A stretch of 64,000 bases of DNA from Hymenopus coronatus (Eukaryota > Arthropoda > Insecta > Mantodea > Hymenopodidae). Position numbers and translations under genes: made by a program. Position 1 is the stretch's first letter; every line of letters starts with the position of its first letter. The notes under the pieces are model-generated. The model had not been told where the DNA came from. It did no database searches and worked only from the letters and a program-made list of their open reading frames with translations. The stretch is taken from positions 34,685,501-34,749,500 of the forward strand of contig CM060895.1 in the NCBI GenBank assembly GCA_030762935.1, given 5' to 3'. This document shows, one piece after another, positions 12,096 through 22,989 of this stretch.

Positions 12096-13764
12096 ATTAT
12101 ATTTATGGAAACATAATTAAAAAATTTAAGAAATAATCCAGAGAGCTAAATTGAAGAAAGAAGATGGGCGGGGGGGGGGGTGAAATCTGCCGATTACTTT
12201 GAGCCGTCTTGCATGCGCTTTTAAGTGTCGACGCTTTACTTTAAGGTACAAGAAAATGGCATGGGTAATCGTAATTACACCTCCCCTTTGGATTTTCATC
12301 CTGACAGCAAATTAAATAACGTAAACAAGTTAGTGGGTAAGAGGAATATTAACAAACCAAATTAATTGGGCGTACACTTCTGCTACAAGTGCTAAATTAA
12401 AACATCCTCACAAAACATAAAATACACGGAAATAATAAACTGTTAATCCTTTAGAAAAAAAATATAAATAATATATAAATGTATTTAAATTTCCTAAAGA
12501 AATTACTTCCAAAATAAAATTTTGTGTGTTTACGAAAATCGGGAGCTAAGCCATCTCAGCCTGAGTAGACTTCTAGAAAAATAATTTTCACAGCCGTACA
12601 AACAATGAAAAGAATTAGTGACAAATAATGCAACGAATGACGCAGATGTAAAATATCTAAGTGAAAAAGCAAAAACAAAAACACTTTAACTGCAAGATGA
12701 AGTTTAGCGCTTCTGTCAGACCCCAACTAAAGAAAATAAGAGCTGTAAATGATGGAGCGTCGCATCTGTCGCATGCATAAATAAAGGGCTAAAATATGTG
12801 ATACGTTATTTTTACGTCCTGTATATATATTTATCTCTTTTTAATTAATACAATATCCTTTCAGTTTTATCAGTTGTGAAATAACTGCATCCCCTTTTTT
12901 CCAACCTTTTCGGCTCCCTCTGGGTGTCAGGTCTATTGGAAACGACTTTTATGGGGGATAAATGCACTCAGGATGAAATGTCCACCATGTTGATGTCGGG
13001 GGTAACGTGCTTGTCATTTCCGGAAGGGACGATTCCCCTCTACGTGTCAAAGCTGGCTCCATTCGGTTTCTCTTCCCTAAAGCAAAATAAAAACTTGGTG
13101 GTCGTCAATTCATACACTGTGCGATTGCACGATTGTTTTTGTGGCATTTAGGATGATTCCATTCCTCTATATTATTGATTTCTCTCTCATTTTTGTATAG
13201 CTAAAACTACGCATATAAATCACTCGTTCGTCAACAAAAATATCAGTTTTAAATTCCTCAAAAGAGTATCACCAACAGAATCTTACATAAACTAACGATT
13301 TGAACATCGTTCTGCAACTATTTAAATACTTAAAATAACTTTTTGTTCGAATTTAACAGCGCGTTTGCTGCCAAATAGCGTCATAAACAAAACATCCTAC
13401 CCCAATTATTATTTAGAATTGATAGCAGCGACCCGTATTGGAAAAACGATAGGATCTTTCTATTCATTTACTTACAAACATTGTAACTTAAGTCTAGCCA
13501 GCATTAAAATGTCAATTGTGGACTTCTACGTCGCAGCGGAAATTTTGCCTTCACGGCACGCACGTACACACCTGTATTTTGCTTAAAATCACCATTGTAA
13601 CCACACTGATCGGCAGTGAAAAAAATGTGTGTTAAATGAATGGCGTTAAAACTACTCGCTACCCGATTTGCGAGGACTTAAATAGATTACTTAAATGGAC
13701 AACTTTCCTATTCCTTGCACTTTGACCACATTCTTAACATATTAGACTCAAGAAAAGGGCGAGG
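12096..13764. other. unclassified stretch
   Basis: Mostly AT-rich. A 75-codon frame (12924-13151) and a 73-codon frame (13365-13586), both plus strand, have no recognisable motifs. The 12,900-13,090 part is GC-richer. No exon can be called. Confidence 0.4.
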
Positions 13765-13982
13765 TCAGGTGATGTGAGTTGCTACATCCTTACCGATCGA
13801 TCTTTAAGTTAAGCAGCTTTGAGCTTAGTCGGCACTTGGACGGGTGACCCGCTGTCTCTGCCATAAGCTAAGTAGGGCATAACAAACCACAGTAGTTCGG
13901 ATTCCACTTTTAAGTTGTAGGTCCTAAATGTCCATTTGGATAAACTCAAATAACAACAATAACAATAATACTAAAAATAATA
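13765..13982 (+). mobile_element. 5S rRNA-derived SINE (SINE3 type)
   Basis: The head resembles 5S rRNA: CCGATCGATC, then AAGTTAAGCAGCTTTGAG at the box A position, then ACTTGGACGGGTGACC at the box C position. A non-5S body (CATAAGCTAAGTAGGGC, GTCCTAAATGTCCATTTGG) and an (AACAAT)n-like simple tail follow. Functional 5S genes do not have such a body and tail, so this is a SINE whose polymerase III promoter came from 5S rRNA. Confidence 0.85.
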
Positions 13983-14147
13983 AAGAACAAGCTGTTGCAG
14001 CTTAGGTAGCGAGTCTACCAGCAACATGCAACACAGAGCGTCATTGAGGTCAAGCTATCGCCACGGCTGAATCACGTGTTGGAAAGTGGTATGAAGCAAC
14101 ATTTTCTCCCGTCGAATATGTAAACAAATTCCAAATCTAAGGAAGAA

Positions 14148-14273
14148 AAATACACACTTTATTTTGTTCAGTGGAACTTAAAAAGCCTGTATTTCCGAGG
14201 AAATCTCGATATCTAAGTTTTGGGTGGAATGCAATATTTAGTCTACTTACTATAAGTAGGTGGTAAAGAGAAT
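14148..14273 (-). repeat. HINE-like repeat, 5' end fragment
   Basis: Contains TATTTCCGAGGAAATCTCGATATC, GTGGAATGCAATA and a terminal hairpin TACTTACTATAAGTAGGTGG followed by AAAGAGA. Confidence 0.75.
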
Positions 14274-14277
14274 AGTT

Positions 14278-14390
14278 TTAAAAAATCTGAGAGGAGAGAC
14301 CTTATCCAGAAAAGTCACTGAAATTCAAACTCGGGCCCTCAGGATTGCTGGATAATTGCGTAGATCACGAAGATGATTGAACAACATTGC
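14278..14390 (-). mobile_element. SINE family E fragment
   Basis: Matches the CTTATCCAGAAAAGTCAC and CAAACTCGGGCCCTC region shared with the family E copies at 19,230, 25,255, 61,470 and 63,730. Body and head are partial. Confidence 0.55.
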
Positions 14391-14450
14391 CCGTTTATTC
14401 TTGGTAGTACGCAATAGTTACACAATTGACACATATTTTGATACGCTTGA

Positions 14451-14551
14451 TTTTTTTTTTTTTTTTTTTTTTGTTTAACGCCCGCTTTTATCACATAGGC
14501 ATCGCAGGTGATTACTCTGATGATGCATAGAATGAAGATGGAGCACCGGTG
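14451..14551 (-). mobile_element. 5'-truncated SINE family F with target duplication
   Basis: A poly-T run (poly-A on the minus strand) of about 22 bp is followed by TTTAACGCCCGCTTTTATCA and GAAGATGGAGCACCGGTGG, as in the longer copy at 49,773. The insertion is flanked by an exact 11-bp repeat GATACGCTTGA at 14440-14450 and 14552-14562. Poly-A tail, truncation and target duplication are the signature of LINE-driven retrotransposition. Confidence 0.9.
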
Positions 14552-14563
14552 GATACGCTTGAT

Positions 14564-15144
14564 GCATTATATAGGCACACCATTTTCTTAAATGTTTCAA
14601 AGGATGTCAAGCGTTGGCGTATTAACCACCTCCCTGGTGTGTTTTACTTCTGGGCCTGGAACCACAAAAGGAAGTCCTATATGATAAAGCTGTTAGTCTG
14701 AAGATATCCGTCCAATCAGTTAGTTGAGCATGCAAAAACAAAATATGTTTGAACAGATCAACGTGTTCTGTGCATTAAACCTTTCACTTTTAGTGACAAA
14801 TGTATTCGTTGTGTGGATGTTCAAGACTGTGGTGTCATTTCTTTTTCTCTCGTGTTTTAGGATGTGCTGTCGGTCCACTCAATTATCTGTGTTTATGGAT
14901 TTTGCCGTTATTTTCCACCTCGCTAATTACACAATGTTTATGCAGGCTACACAAGTTGCCTAGATGCGAGTTTCCATTGCGCGGTGCAAGGATTCACGTT
15001 AATATTCCGCAGAGCTATCAAGCTTATCGGTAAACTTAATCTTAATGGTGCGTCTAACGCAGTTCTTACTACGCACATCATATAATTACAAAAAGAAATT
15101 TGAAAAGGAAACGTTCCAGGCCTAAGTTTAGGAAAACTTCAGTT
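14564..15144. other. unclassified stretch
   Basis: Two overlapping plus-strand frames (14724-14963, 14800-15033) without family signature; nothing else recognised. Confidence 0.4.
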
Positions 15145-15192
15145 AGGGATGTTGGACTTAGCGGGATTTGAACCGCAGACCTCCGTTCACGA

Positions 15193-15194
<2 letters not shown>
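15145..15194 (-). mobile_element. tRNA-like SINE head fragment
   Basis: On the minus strand CGGTTCAAATCC is a B box; only the head remains, abutting an (AT)n tract. Confidence 0.5.

Positions 15195-15224
<30 letters not shown>
15195..15224. repeat. (AT)n microsatellite
   Basis: Perfect AT run of about 30 bp. Confidence 0.95.
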
Positions 15225-15227
<3 letters not shown>

Positions 15228-15439
15228 ACAACCGTAACGGTAACACATTTAAGCGACAGGATTATGAGGTTCCTTTGACAAATTCTCGGAATGACAGAGT
15301 TCAGCAGCAAATCAAAGTAGTTTTGTTTTCAATAGAAACATTTGTAAACAAACAAGCTCCTTCAAGAATCATAGTAAACCTGTTTGCCACAGTGAATAAG
15401 CATACCGGAAAAGTTGCAAATATCGAAAAGTGTTGCAAT

Positions 15440-16545
15440 TAAATTCGTAAGAAATACGTATTTCACTACTTTCAACCATTTCCAAGTGTATCACGGAATT
15501 CAAAATTTCATGGAAGACTAGAAGATGGCGCACCCAGTGGATAATCGAAATCCACCTCCACAACAGAAATCAATGAAGTTCATGACGTGATTCTGCAGGT
15601 GCTAAAAGTCTGCACATTTCCGATGATCGTGTTTTTCACATTTGAGATAAAATGAACGTTATAAAACTATCTGCAAGATGGGGCCCGCCAATCGGTGCAA
15701 ATCTCTGAGCAAAGTTTTACCTGCGTTCAGAGAGATTTTACCGATTTTAAGCATCGATTGGTAACACATGACGAAACATAGGTGCACTATTGTATGCCTG
15801 AAACAAAACACAAGTCTAACCAATGGAGGTAACAAGATTCTCCATCACCAAAGGTAGTCGCCCTCCGTGGTGTAATGGTTACCATGCTAACTTCATATAC
15901 CCAAGGAGGTCGATGGATTGTTTCGGGCCTAAAAATCCTTAGCATGGCTTCCTTCGGAAGGGAAGTAAAACCGTTGGTCCAGTGTCGTATAAGAACCTCA
16001 AGCCTGATAGAGAGGCCTCTGAGCTAAATTAATCGGTCTTTCACGCCTAACATAGAATGCGAAACACAGCAGTTAAAGAGCCATTTCATTTCATCACCAA
16101 AGAACGCAAAGAGTGAGAAATTGGCCAATATATCGCGTTGTTTTCGACGTCAAGGGTACACTGATTATTTCTCCCTGGTAAGTATTTCAATTATGCTAAA
16201 CTTGTGCTTCAAATGAAGACCGAAACATGCGAAAAAAAAGAACGGGTTTGGCAAAGAAGAAAATCGTCCATAAACGTAATTCAGGCCCTCCATATATTCG
16301 TTGCTACAACGGCGAAAATTGACGAAATGGAGTAAAATTGCCTGTTATTCCCCTGGCTTATCGCATTAAGGCTGTTCCCTAAACTGAGAAAGTTCTTTGT
16401 TGAAAATAAAGTTTCATACGATGAACTTAAATCTCAGCTGAGGCGATTTTGCAGGCCTAGAAGAATGTGACTTTTATGACGCGTTAAAGGTAACGGAGCT
16501 TGCTGGACCAAGTTTTCGATGCCCTGGGAAACTATGTTGAAAAAA
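15440..16545 (+). mobile_element. ancient mariner transposon fossil split by a SINE
   Basis: Degraded mariner coding sequence can be followed through many frame changes. Readable stretches include FHGRLEDGAPSG and a TEINEVHDVILQ-like block near 15,560-15,600. RLVTHDETXVHY and MPETKHKSNQWR lie near 15,750-15,830 and contain the DET motif of the first catalytic Asp. SPSPK continues across an inserted SINE into NAKSEKLANISRCFRRQGYTDY near 16,100-16,160. The extreme C-terminus resembles CPGNYVEK at about 16,520-16,545. A HINE-like copy begins immediately after the C-terminus. No clean terminal repeats were found. It is older and more decayed than the other mariners. Confidence 0.72.
15854..16091 (+). 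mobile_element. tRNA-derived SINE, family A, with 11-bp target duplication
   Basis: The head has an A-box-like GTGGTGTAATGGTTACC. The body carries TTCCTTCGGAAGGGAAGTAAA, AAGCCTGATAGAGAGGCCTC and CAGTTAAAGAGC. The same body is seen on the minus strand at 3985, 10832, 23710 and 54235. It is flanked by an exact 11-bp direct repeat CATCACCAAAG at 15843-15853 and 16092-16102. Removing the SINE and one repeat restores continuity of the mariner coding sequence around it, so the insertion site is certain. Confidence 0.9.
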
Positions 16546-16548
16546 AAT

Positions 16549-17380
16549 TTTATGTGTTCCATTCACATGGCTTTCACTACGTCTCTGCAGCAAATTGTTA
16601 AAAAGCTTATGCCTCTTTTTACTTCAAGCTACTCGAGAAAAAAATTCAGTAATAGTCTTATTACTTGTTTCCATGCAAGTAGAAGAGAAATAGGGACGTA
16701 GCATAGGCTAAAGTATTAGTCAAAAGTTGGTTGCTATGTAACTGAAGTTTCCTATGGACAGGAGTTGACAAATTCCCATATGAGAAAAGTATGTTTTTCA
16801 AGCTGAAACCAAAAACAAGGAATATCTCAAAAACGACCAGCTCCACGAAAAAAATGTATATGAGATAAATTGTGTCTTTAAACGTGCTCTACATTTTTTG
16901 TGTGGTAAGTTTTTGTCCATCTCTTAAGATTTAGGAATTATGCAAAATTCCGTAAAATTCATCCAGAATAAAGTAGCCTTCAGAGAAAATTGAAGATATA
17001 CATTTTATTTGTCGTGTAAACATCTTTAATATATGATATTTTAATCAAAATTGTTAGCCACTTTTGAGAAAATCAAAATTTGCGAAAATATGTCCATATA
17101 AAGAGTAAAGCTGGGGGATTTTCTTAAAAACCTTCGTGTCGTATTCTTGGAAGATACTGAACTTAAATACCAAATTTGGTATTTAACGGACTTTTCGTTT
17201 TTAAGCTATGCTGCCCACAGGGACACACACACAGACAGATAGTTTTCTTAAAATGGTTTTTTTGGATTCAGGGGGTCCTAAAACATGCATTTCTGGTGAA
17301 ATCTCGATATCGAATTTTTGGGTGCATTACAATACCTTCTCTATACACTATGTAAACATAGTACGTGTTAGAGAAAGTAA
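16549..17380 (-). repeat. HINE-like repeat, full length
   Basis: Begins TATGTGTTCCATTCACATGG directly after the mariner C-terminus and ends TAGTACGTGTTAGAGAAAGTAAT. Because both flanks are known to be unrelated, this copy helps fix the element's termini. Confidence 0.93.
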
Positions 17381-18180
17381 TAAGAATGATTTCAAAAATG
17401 TAAGTTATCATGTTGTGCCTTACTAAAATCATAAATTGATTATATTGTGAATTATTTTTTTTCGATACAATTTTATGACCTGTTTACAATATTACTAAAG
17501 AAGGAAAATAATGCAAACAGTGCAAGGAGTGAGGTGTAACCTCGCTGACGTTACTTAGAGGAAATGCCAGTAAATAATTTAGGAAAATGCTTGAACTTGT
17601 TAACGTTCAAACACAATGCGCGCAGACACCAACTTCCGTTGAAGTGCGAAACACACCTGGCTCTTCCTGTTGACCCACTCCTCCAGCGAGGTGAAGGATA
17701 GTCCTTTTTTTTTTTTTTTTTTTTCCCTGCCATGTAGGTGTAATACACGATCAAGGTCAGTTCACTTGTTTACATGGTAATGACCGGCAGTTAGCATTTC
17801 TAAAACTCGTTCTACAAACTTCAAGCTATAGATAATGCTCGCAACATTTTATACACGTTTAGTTTCACATTCATACCTTTACCATTTCATTGGAATTCTA
17901 CAAATCATTTATGAAAACGTTTGTTTCACATCGTGATAACACATCTACAAAGAGATCGCTTCAGTTGGATGATATGATACAGATTAAAGGTGTGACAAAC
18001 AGTTACTTCTGTGTAACAGTTATACAGCCGTTACTCTGCATTAAAAGCTATAAACTAGTTAGTATTTATGCCTTGGTTTGGAGTTACTGTTAACGGCAGT
18101 TGTAACTGTTAATATAACTATTATTTTTAGTACCAGATCAAAATCACAATAAATGTAACAGAAAATTCTGATTCAAAATG
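17381..18180. other. unclassified stretch with poly-T
   Basis: No recognised gene. A T20 run lies at 17705-17724; the segment around 17,590-17,700 is GC-richer with no motif I can name. Confidence 0.4.
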
Positions 18181-18428
18181 TTACGTGTTTGATCATATGT
18201 CCCGGATTCGATTATCGACTAGGGCGGGGCAGTTTTCATCAACTAGGATCATTCTCTATTCCCTACAGTGTCTGGAGGTATGCATGTGGGAGTGAATGAA
18301 TAGGTGTGATGGAGTGGGTGTGTTGAACAGTATAGAACTGGGGCGGGGGTTAAAACCAGCAGTTGTTCAAGTCAAAGCCCCTGATATAACCATAGAAGTG
18401 AAATGGGGCTAAATAAATAAAACAAAAC
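18181..18428 (+). mobile_element. SINE-like element, family H
   Basis: B-box-like CCCGGATTCGATTATCG followed by a GC-richer body (TGTCTGGAGGTATGCATGTG, GAACTGGGGCGGGGG) and an AAATAAATAAAAC tail. The A box is not clear. It directly abuts a HINE-like copy. Confidence 0.5.
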
Positions 18429-18429
18429 A

Positions 18430-19176
18430 TATACCGTGTTCCATTCACATGACTTTCCCTACAGCTCTGTAACAAAAAGCTTACTCTTCTCTTGTAACTG
18501 CTAATCGAGATAAACATTAGCAGCGACGGTTGTATTACCTGCTTCCTTGTAAGTAGAAGGGAAGTACGGGACTGTACTAGGCAAAAGCAAGTCAAATCTT
18601 TTAAGTGCCGGTAGCCATGGATGAAATCCGTTTCATTGCATTACCGTATGATAAAAATGTTGTGTACCTATTTTAAAACTGAAACCAACAACAAGAAATA
18701 TCTCAAAAATGCTCAACTTCACGAAAAAGTATATGGTATAAATTGTGCGTTTCTACATTTTTTGTGTAGTAAGTTTTTGTCTATCTCTTACGTTTTATCA
18801 GTTACACAAAATTCAGCATAATTCATCCAGAATGAAGAGCTCTTCAGACACTATTTCCAGAAAGTTCATAACATACATTTTATTTGTAATGTAAATATCT
18901 TTAATATGTGCTTTTTTTAAAATCAAAATCGTTAAGCTATTTTCGAGAAAATCAAAATTTTCGAAACATTTTTTATGTAAACGATAGGAGTGCGGGAAGT
19001 TTCTCAAAATCTTCGTGTCACATTCTTGGAAGTTTGATATTTTTTCAATTTTTTGTTTTTGAGTTGTTGGATACAGAGGACACCCAAACATGTATTTGTG
19101 ATGAAATTTCAGCATCAAAAATGTTGGTGCAATACCTTCTCTAATTACTACCATGTACTATATAGATAAGAGTAAA
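18430..19176 (-). repeat. HINE-like repeat, near full length
   Basis: Begins CCGTGTTCCATTCACATGACTTTC and ends ACCATGTACTATATAGATAAGAGTAAA. The microsatellite zone is almost lost. Confidence 0.88.
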
Positions 19177-19229
19177 ATGAGCTATTCAAAAGCTTTTTTG
19201 CTTTCGGCGTTTTCTTTAACGGTCCTTAG

Positions 19230-19446
19230 ATTGGGAGTTCATATGCATAGGACGAGGAATATGGACGAAATGGTGCTCCAATGAACCCGGAGTAAAGAGC
19301 TTAGAGTTACTCTACATTTATCTTCTCAGAAAAAGGGAAGACCCGGAAAAAACCCTTATCCGGGAAACTCACCCTAACCAAGATTCGAATTCGGGATCTC
19401 TTGAATATGAGATAGACATGCTACCAGCACATTACAGAGGCGAGCA
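19230..19446 (-). mobile_element. tRNA-derived SINE, family E
   Basis: On the minus strand the head contains GATCCCGAATTCGAATCTTGG (B box region). The body follows with GAGTTTCCCGGATAAGGG, TCTTCCCTTTTTCTGAG and GAGTAACTCTAAGC. The same order is present at 61,470 and 25,255. Confidence 0.75.
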
Positions 19447-19754
19447 ATGCTTTCTATTAAAATATAGCTTATTTCTTGCACTTACACAGCGGATTTCGAA
19501 CCCACGCACTCGCTAAATGAGCCGAGGTGAACTGTTGTAGACGAAGCGTCCGTTAAGTCAAACTTTACAGTTACAAAAAACAAAAAACAAAGTGTGTCGC
19601 ACTGCCACAGTTAATGAGCACCAGAGCTTCCAATGAGACAGGAAAAACCGGGCGCTCTGGAACAAGTGAAAAAAAACTTCTTGCTGCCTCCCGCCTAGAT
19701 ACTACAAACTTGATCCTTCCTAACGTTTAACTACACCATTAATGACAATGAATT
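19447..19754. other. unclassified stretch
   Basis: No gene or repeat recognised. Confidence 0.35.
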
Positions 19755-19850
19755 ATTTTTTATACCACGTATAATGCACAAAGATAAAGCATTCTATTTC
19801 GCCTAAAAATTCGGTACCGATTTTCAACGGAAATCCAAAACAAAAGCGTT
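19755..19850 (+). repeat. HINE-like repeat, 5' fragment
   Basis: CGTATAATGCACAAAG, CACCTAAAAATTC-like and GGTACCGATTTTCAACGGAAAT correspond to the first 100 bp of the family, in opposite orientation to the adjacent copy at 19,859. Confidence 0.7.
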
Positions 19851-19858
19851 TCAGAAAA

Positions 19859-20655
19859 AATCCGATCTGTTCCATTTACTTCACTTTCTTTACATCTCTG
19901 TAACAAATTATTGTTAAAAAGTTTATTCTTCTGTCTATTTCATGATAATCTAGAAGAGCATCAACAGAAATAGTCTTAATACTTGTTTCTTGTGAGTAGA
20001 CGGGAAATAAGGGAAGTACACTAAGCTAAAGCGATAGTTCAAATCGTTTAAAAGCGGTTGCTATGGAATTGAAATACATTTCTTTGCGTGGCCAGGAGTT
20101 GACAAGTTCCCGTATGTAATTAAGAATTTTAAAACTGAAACCAATAACAATATCTCGAAAAGGGTCAACTTCACGAGAAAAAAAATTGACATAAATTGTA
20201 TGTTTTAACAAGACCTACATTTGTATGCAGAATGTTTTTGTGTATCTTTTACGGTTAACCAGTCATCCAAGAAGAGGTCTTCAGAGGTATTTCCATAAAA
20301 TTCCAGATATACATTCTATTTGCCATCTAAGTATCTTCACTTTGCGGCATTTTAATCAAAATCGCTAGCTATTTTTTCAGAAAACCAAATTTTTTTAAAT
20401 GTTTTTCATTTAAAGCGTAACTGAGAGTGGGGATTTTCTTAAAAAGCTTGGTGTCGCATTCTTGGGATATACTGAACTTAAACATCACGTTTAGAATTTA
20501 ACGAGCTTTTCGTTCGACATACACGGCCATTTTTAAAAAGACTTTTATTCAAGGAGCCTCAAAACATGTAAACATGAAATCTAGGTATCTAAGTTTTATG
20601 GAATACAAAACCTTCTCTATACACTATATACATAGTAGGTGTAGAGAAAGTAAAT
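19859..20655 (-). repeat. HINE-like repeat, near full length
   Basis: Begins GATCTGTTCCATTTACTTCACTTTC and ends ATATACATAGTAGGTGTAGAGAAAGTAA. Confidence 0.92.
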
Positions 20656-20669
20656 ACGAAGTCTGTTAA

Positions 20670-21064
20670 TTACCTATGTATTTAAGTTCAATATATTCAA
20701 ATGATGCGACACGAATGTTATCAGAAAAACCCCTTCACCCAAACTATTCTTTATATGGAAGAGTCCCCCCACCCAGAAATGTTAATTTTTTTTAAAAAAA
20801 ATGGCTAGCAATTTTCTTTAAAATACTAGATATATTCAAGATATATATATATACATGACAAGTAAAATTTAGATCTTCAATCTTCTGAGAATAGCCTCTG
20901 AATTTCTTTTCATTCTGGATGACTTTTATCATAACTGGCAAACCGCAAGAGATATATTATTAAATCTTACTGCACAAAAAAAAACATCTCGCTAAGACAT
21001 TTTCGAGATATACCTTGTTTTTGTTTAAATTTCCCATCCTTATATTTTTCTCAATTTAGAAGTG

Positions 21065-21103
<39 letters not shown>

Positions 21104-21348
21104 TTCGTCATGGAAATAGAACACAATTTCAACTTCATCGTATAGCGACCTGCTCTCAAAATATTTTACTATCACTTCAGCCTAGTATTATCACTTGAAC
21201 ATGAAAAAAATGTATAACAAAACCATTTCTGCTAATGTTACAACTTGATAAGCATAAGTAGATAGATATGAATGATCTTTTATAAGAATAGTTTGCTGTA
21301 AAATAGACAGAGAAAGACATGTGAATGTAGCATCAGATTTTTTTCTTT
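20670..21348 (+). repeat. HINE-like repeat, 5' end missing, with poly-T
   Basis: Body from GATGCGACACGAATG to the end CAGAGAAAGACATGTGAATGTAGCATCAG. Interrupted by a T33 run at 21,066-21,098. Opposite in orientation to the copy at 19,859, giving a loose inverted pair. Confidence 0.82.
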
Positions 21349-21384
21349 CACATATGTCGTATATAGATTAAGGTTGGAAATAAT

Positions 21385-21600
21385 CAATGCCGAGATTAGA
21401 AGGACAAATCTTCGGCACGAAAAGTCGAGATCCGTTTATGGCATTGAACTTTTGGCTTGATTCTACCTTTCCACACACCATTAACGTTCTAAGCAATTCA
21501 ATGAAATGCATGGGAAGTGCAGCTCATGTTATACTGTTTAATCCATTGTGAAAAGCGAAAGTGGCTTAAGTTAGAGTCAGACTGAAACATGCAATGTCAT
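21385..21600. repeat. possible SINE family I fragment
   Basis: Text GTCGAGATCCGTTTATGGCATTGAA and TTGATTCTACCTTTCC resembles GGAGATCCGTGGTTCAAATTCTGGCTATGGCATTGAA and TGACTCTACTTTTCC at 54,190, and a third segment at 55,960. Weak evidence. Confidence 0.35.
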
Positions 21601-21789
21601 AGCAATGTTTATATCCAAACCGCGGACCTGTGGCTTTCTGGGCCGTTGCTCTAGTCTAACCAACAATTACCGAGGCAAATGCGGCACGACGATAGTCAGT
21701 TGTTTAGAAAATGGATTGCTTTATGCCAACCTTGGAATTCCATACTCTTTCCACCACTGCGAGAAACGACTGGATAGCGGTAACAGTTT

Positions 21790-22196
21790 GTAACATCGAC
21801 AAAAATATTGAAAAGTTGGAACCTACAATATCGGATTTCTCGAAAATGACATGCCACAAAAGATATTTTAAACAAATTGTGTGTTTAAAGAGATCTACGA
21901 TTTTGTGTAAAAAGTTTAACTGTAAGATACTGCTTATCATTTATATGAAATTCCTTTCGAATAAAGAGGATTCTTCTATTTGTCGTGTAAACTACCTCAA
22001 ATATATGGTACTTCAATCAAACCAGTTAAGAGCTGGGAAAAGATTATTTACACAGTATTAGTTTAAGGGGATGATCTTAAACATCTCCATATCGCTTTTT
22101 TGGAAAATACTGAACTTAAATACCAAACTTGTTACATATCCGGAATCTCGTTTTTGAGCTATACCCTTTTCTCTCTCCCTCACATATATTTTTATA
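21790..22196 (-). repeat. HINE-like repeat, internal part
   Basis: Contains AATTGTGTGTTTAAAGAGATCTACG, TGGTACTTCAATCAAA and AAATACTGAACTTAAATACCAAACTTG from the family body, both ends missing; diverged. Confidence 0.7.
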
Positions 22197-22390
22197 AAAA
22201 TCTGATGTTACATTCACATAACTTTCTCTACCTATTTGCAATAAACTATTCTTAAAAAAGCTTATTTTTATCTACTCCACGTTGATCCAGATAACATTTT
22301 GCATTAATGTTTTAATTGCATATTTCCTTGTAGCTACTCCAGGCTTAAGCGGCAATCAAATCTTTTAAGAGCTGGTCGCTATGTGATGGC
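22197..22390 (-). repeat. HINE-like repeat, 3' part before nested insertion
   Basis: Begins ATCTGATGTTACATTCACATAACTTTCTC and runs to GAGCTGGTCGCTATGTGA, where an (AT)n tract and SINE interrupt. It resumes at 22,990. Confidence 0.85.

Positions 22391-22424
<34 letters not shown>
22391..22424. repeat. (AT)n microsatellite
   Basis: Alternating AT of about 34 bp at the junction between a HINE-like repeat and a SINE. Confidence 0.95.
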
Positions 22425-22427
<3 letters not shown>

Positions 22428-22428
<1 letters not shown>

Positions 22429-22985
22429 CTTGGGCAGCGGGATGGCTAGGGCGGTAAGGTCTGGGGCCGAATTCATGGGGGTCTCGAGTTCAAATCCCGT
22501 AGGCTGACCAATCTGGCTGAGGTTTTTCATGGTTTCCTTCAGTCGCCAACGTAAATACTGGAAAATATATTTAACACCTCGGCCCAAAGCTCCACCTTCA
22601 CTCTAAAACAATAGTAAAACTGAAAATAAATGGTAATAACCACTGCACTGCCAACTAACCATGGATAGATAAAACAGCTAGACTGAATGGCACTCTAATG
22701 TCATCTGCTTGTCGCGGAGCAATGCAATATGGATGTAAGGATGTGGTCTCGAAGGGCTGGCTGAGCTCTGCCATCTAATTACGGATAACAGCTAGATTAG
22801 AGGCCATGATGTTGGCTGTAGCGCCATTTGACTACGGATGGTGTCATCTGTTTGGCAGGAAATGACATGGTACAGGGGCAGTCCTGAAAAGCTGCCGTCC
22901 TCCACATACCGTCAAAGTGGTATCTTAGCTAATAGATCCGTCCCGATATGCCTAGAAGCTAAAGCGACATAAAATAAAAATAAGA
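22428..22985 (+). mobile_element. tRNA-derived SINE, family B, longest copy
   Basis: The tRNA-like head has GGCTAGGGCGGTAAGG (A box region) and GAGTTCAAATCCC (B box). The conserved body starts CTGGCTGAGGTTTTTCATGG and includes GTCGCGGAGCAATGCAATATGG. It ends CTAGAAGCTAAAGCGACATAAAATAAA. Two other copies (46,580 and 58,062) share the body and the tail. The insertion splits an older HINE-like repeat. Confidence 0.85.
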
Positions 22986-22989
22986 TTTA

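Noticed and set aside
12924..13151. 75-codon frame in GC-richer DNA as a possible gene
   Set aside because: No start context, splice evidence or recognisable domain.
13790..13870. Functional 5S rRNA gene
   Set aside because: Sequence has diverged in stems and continues into a non-5S body with a simple tail, as in a SINE.
16203..16232. Hammerhead-like text CAAATGAAGACCGAAACATG
   Set aside because: No stem II and it lies within mariner fossil sequence.
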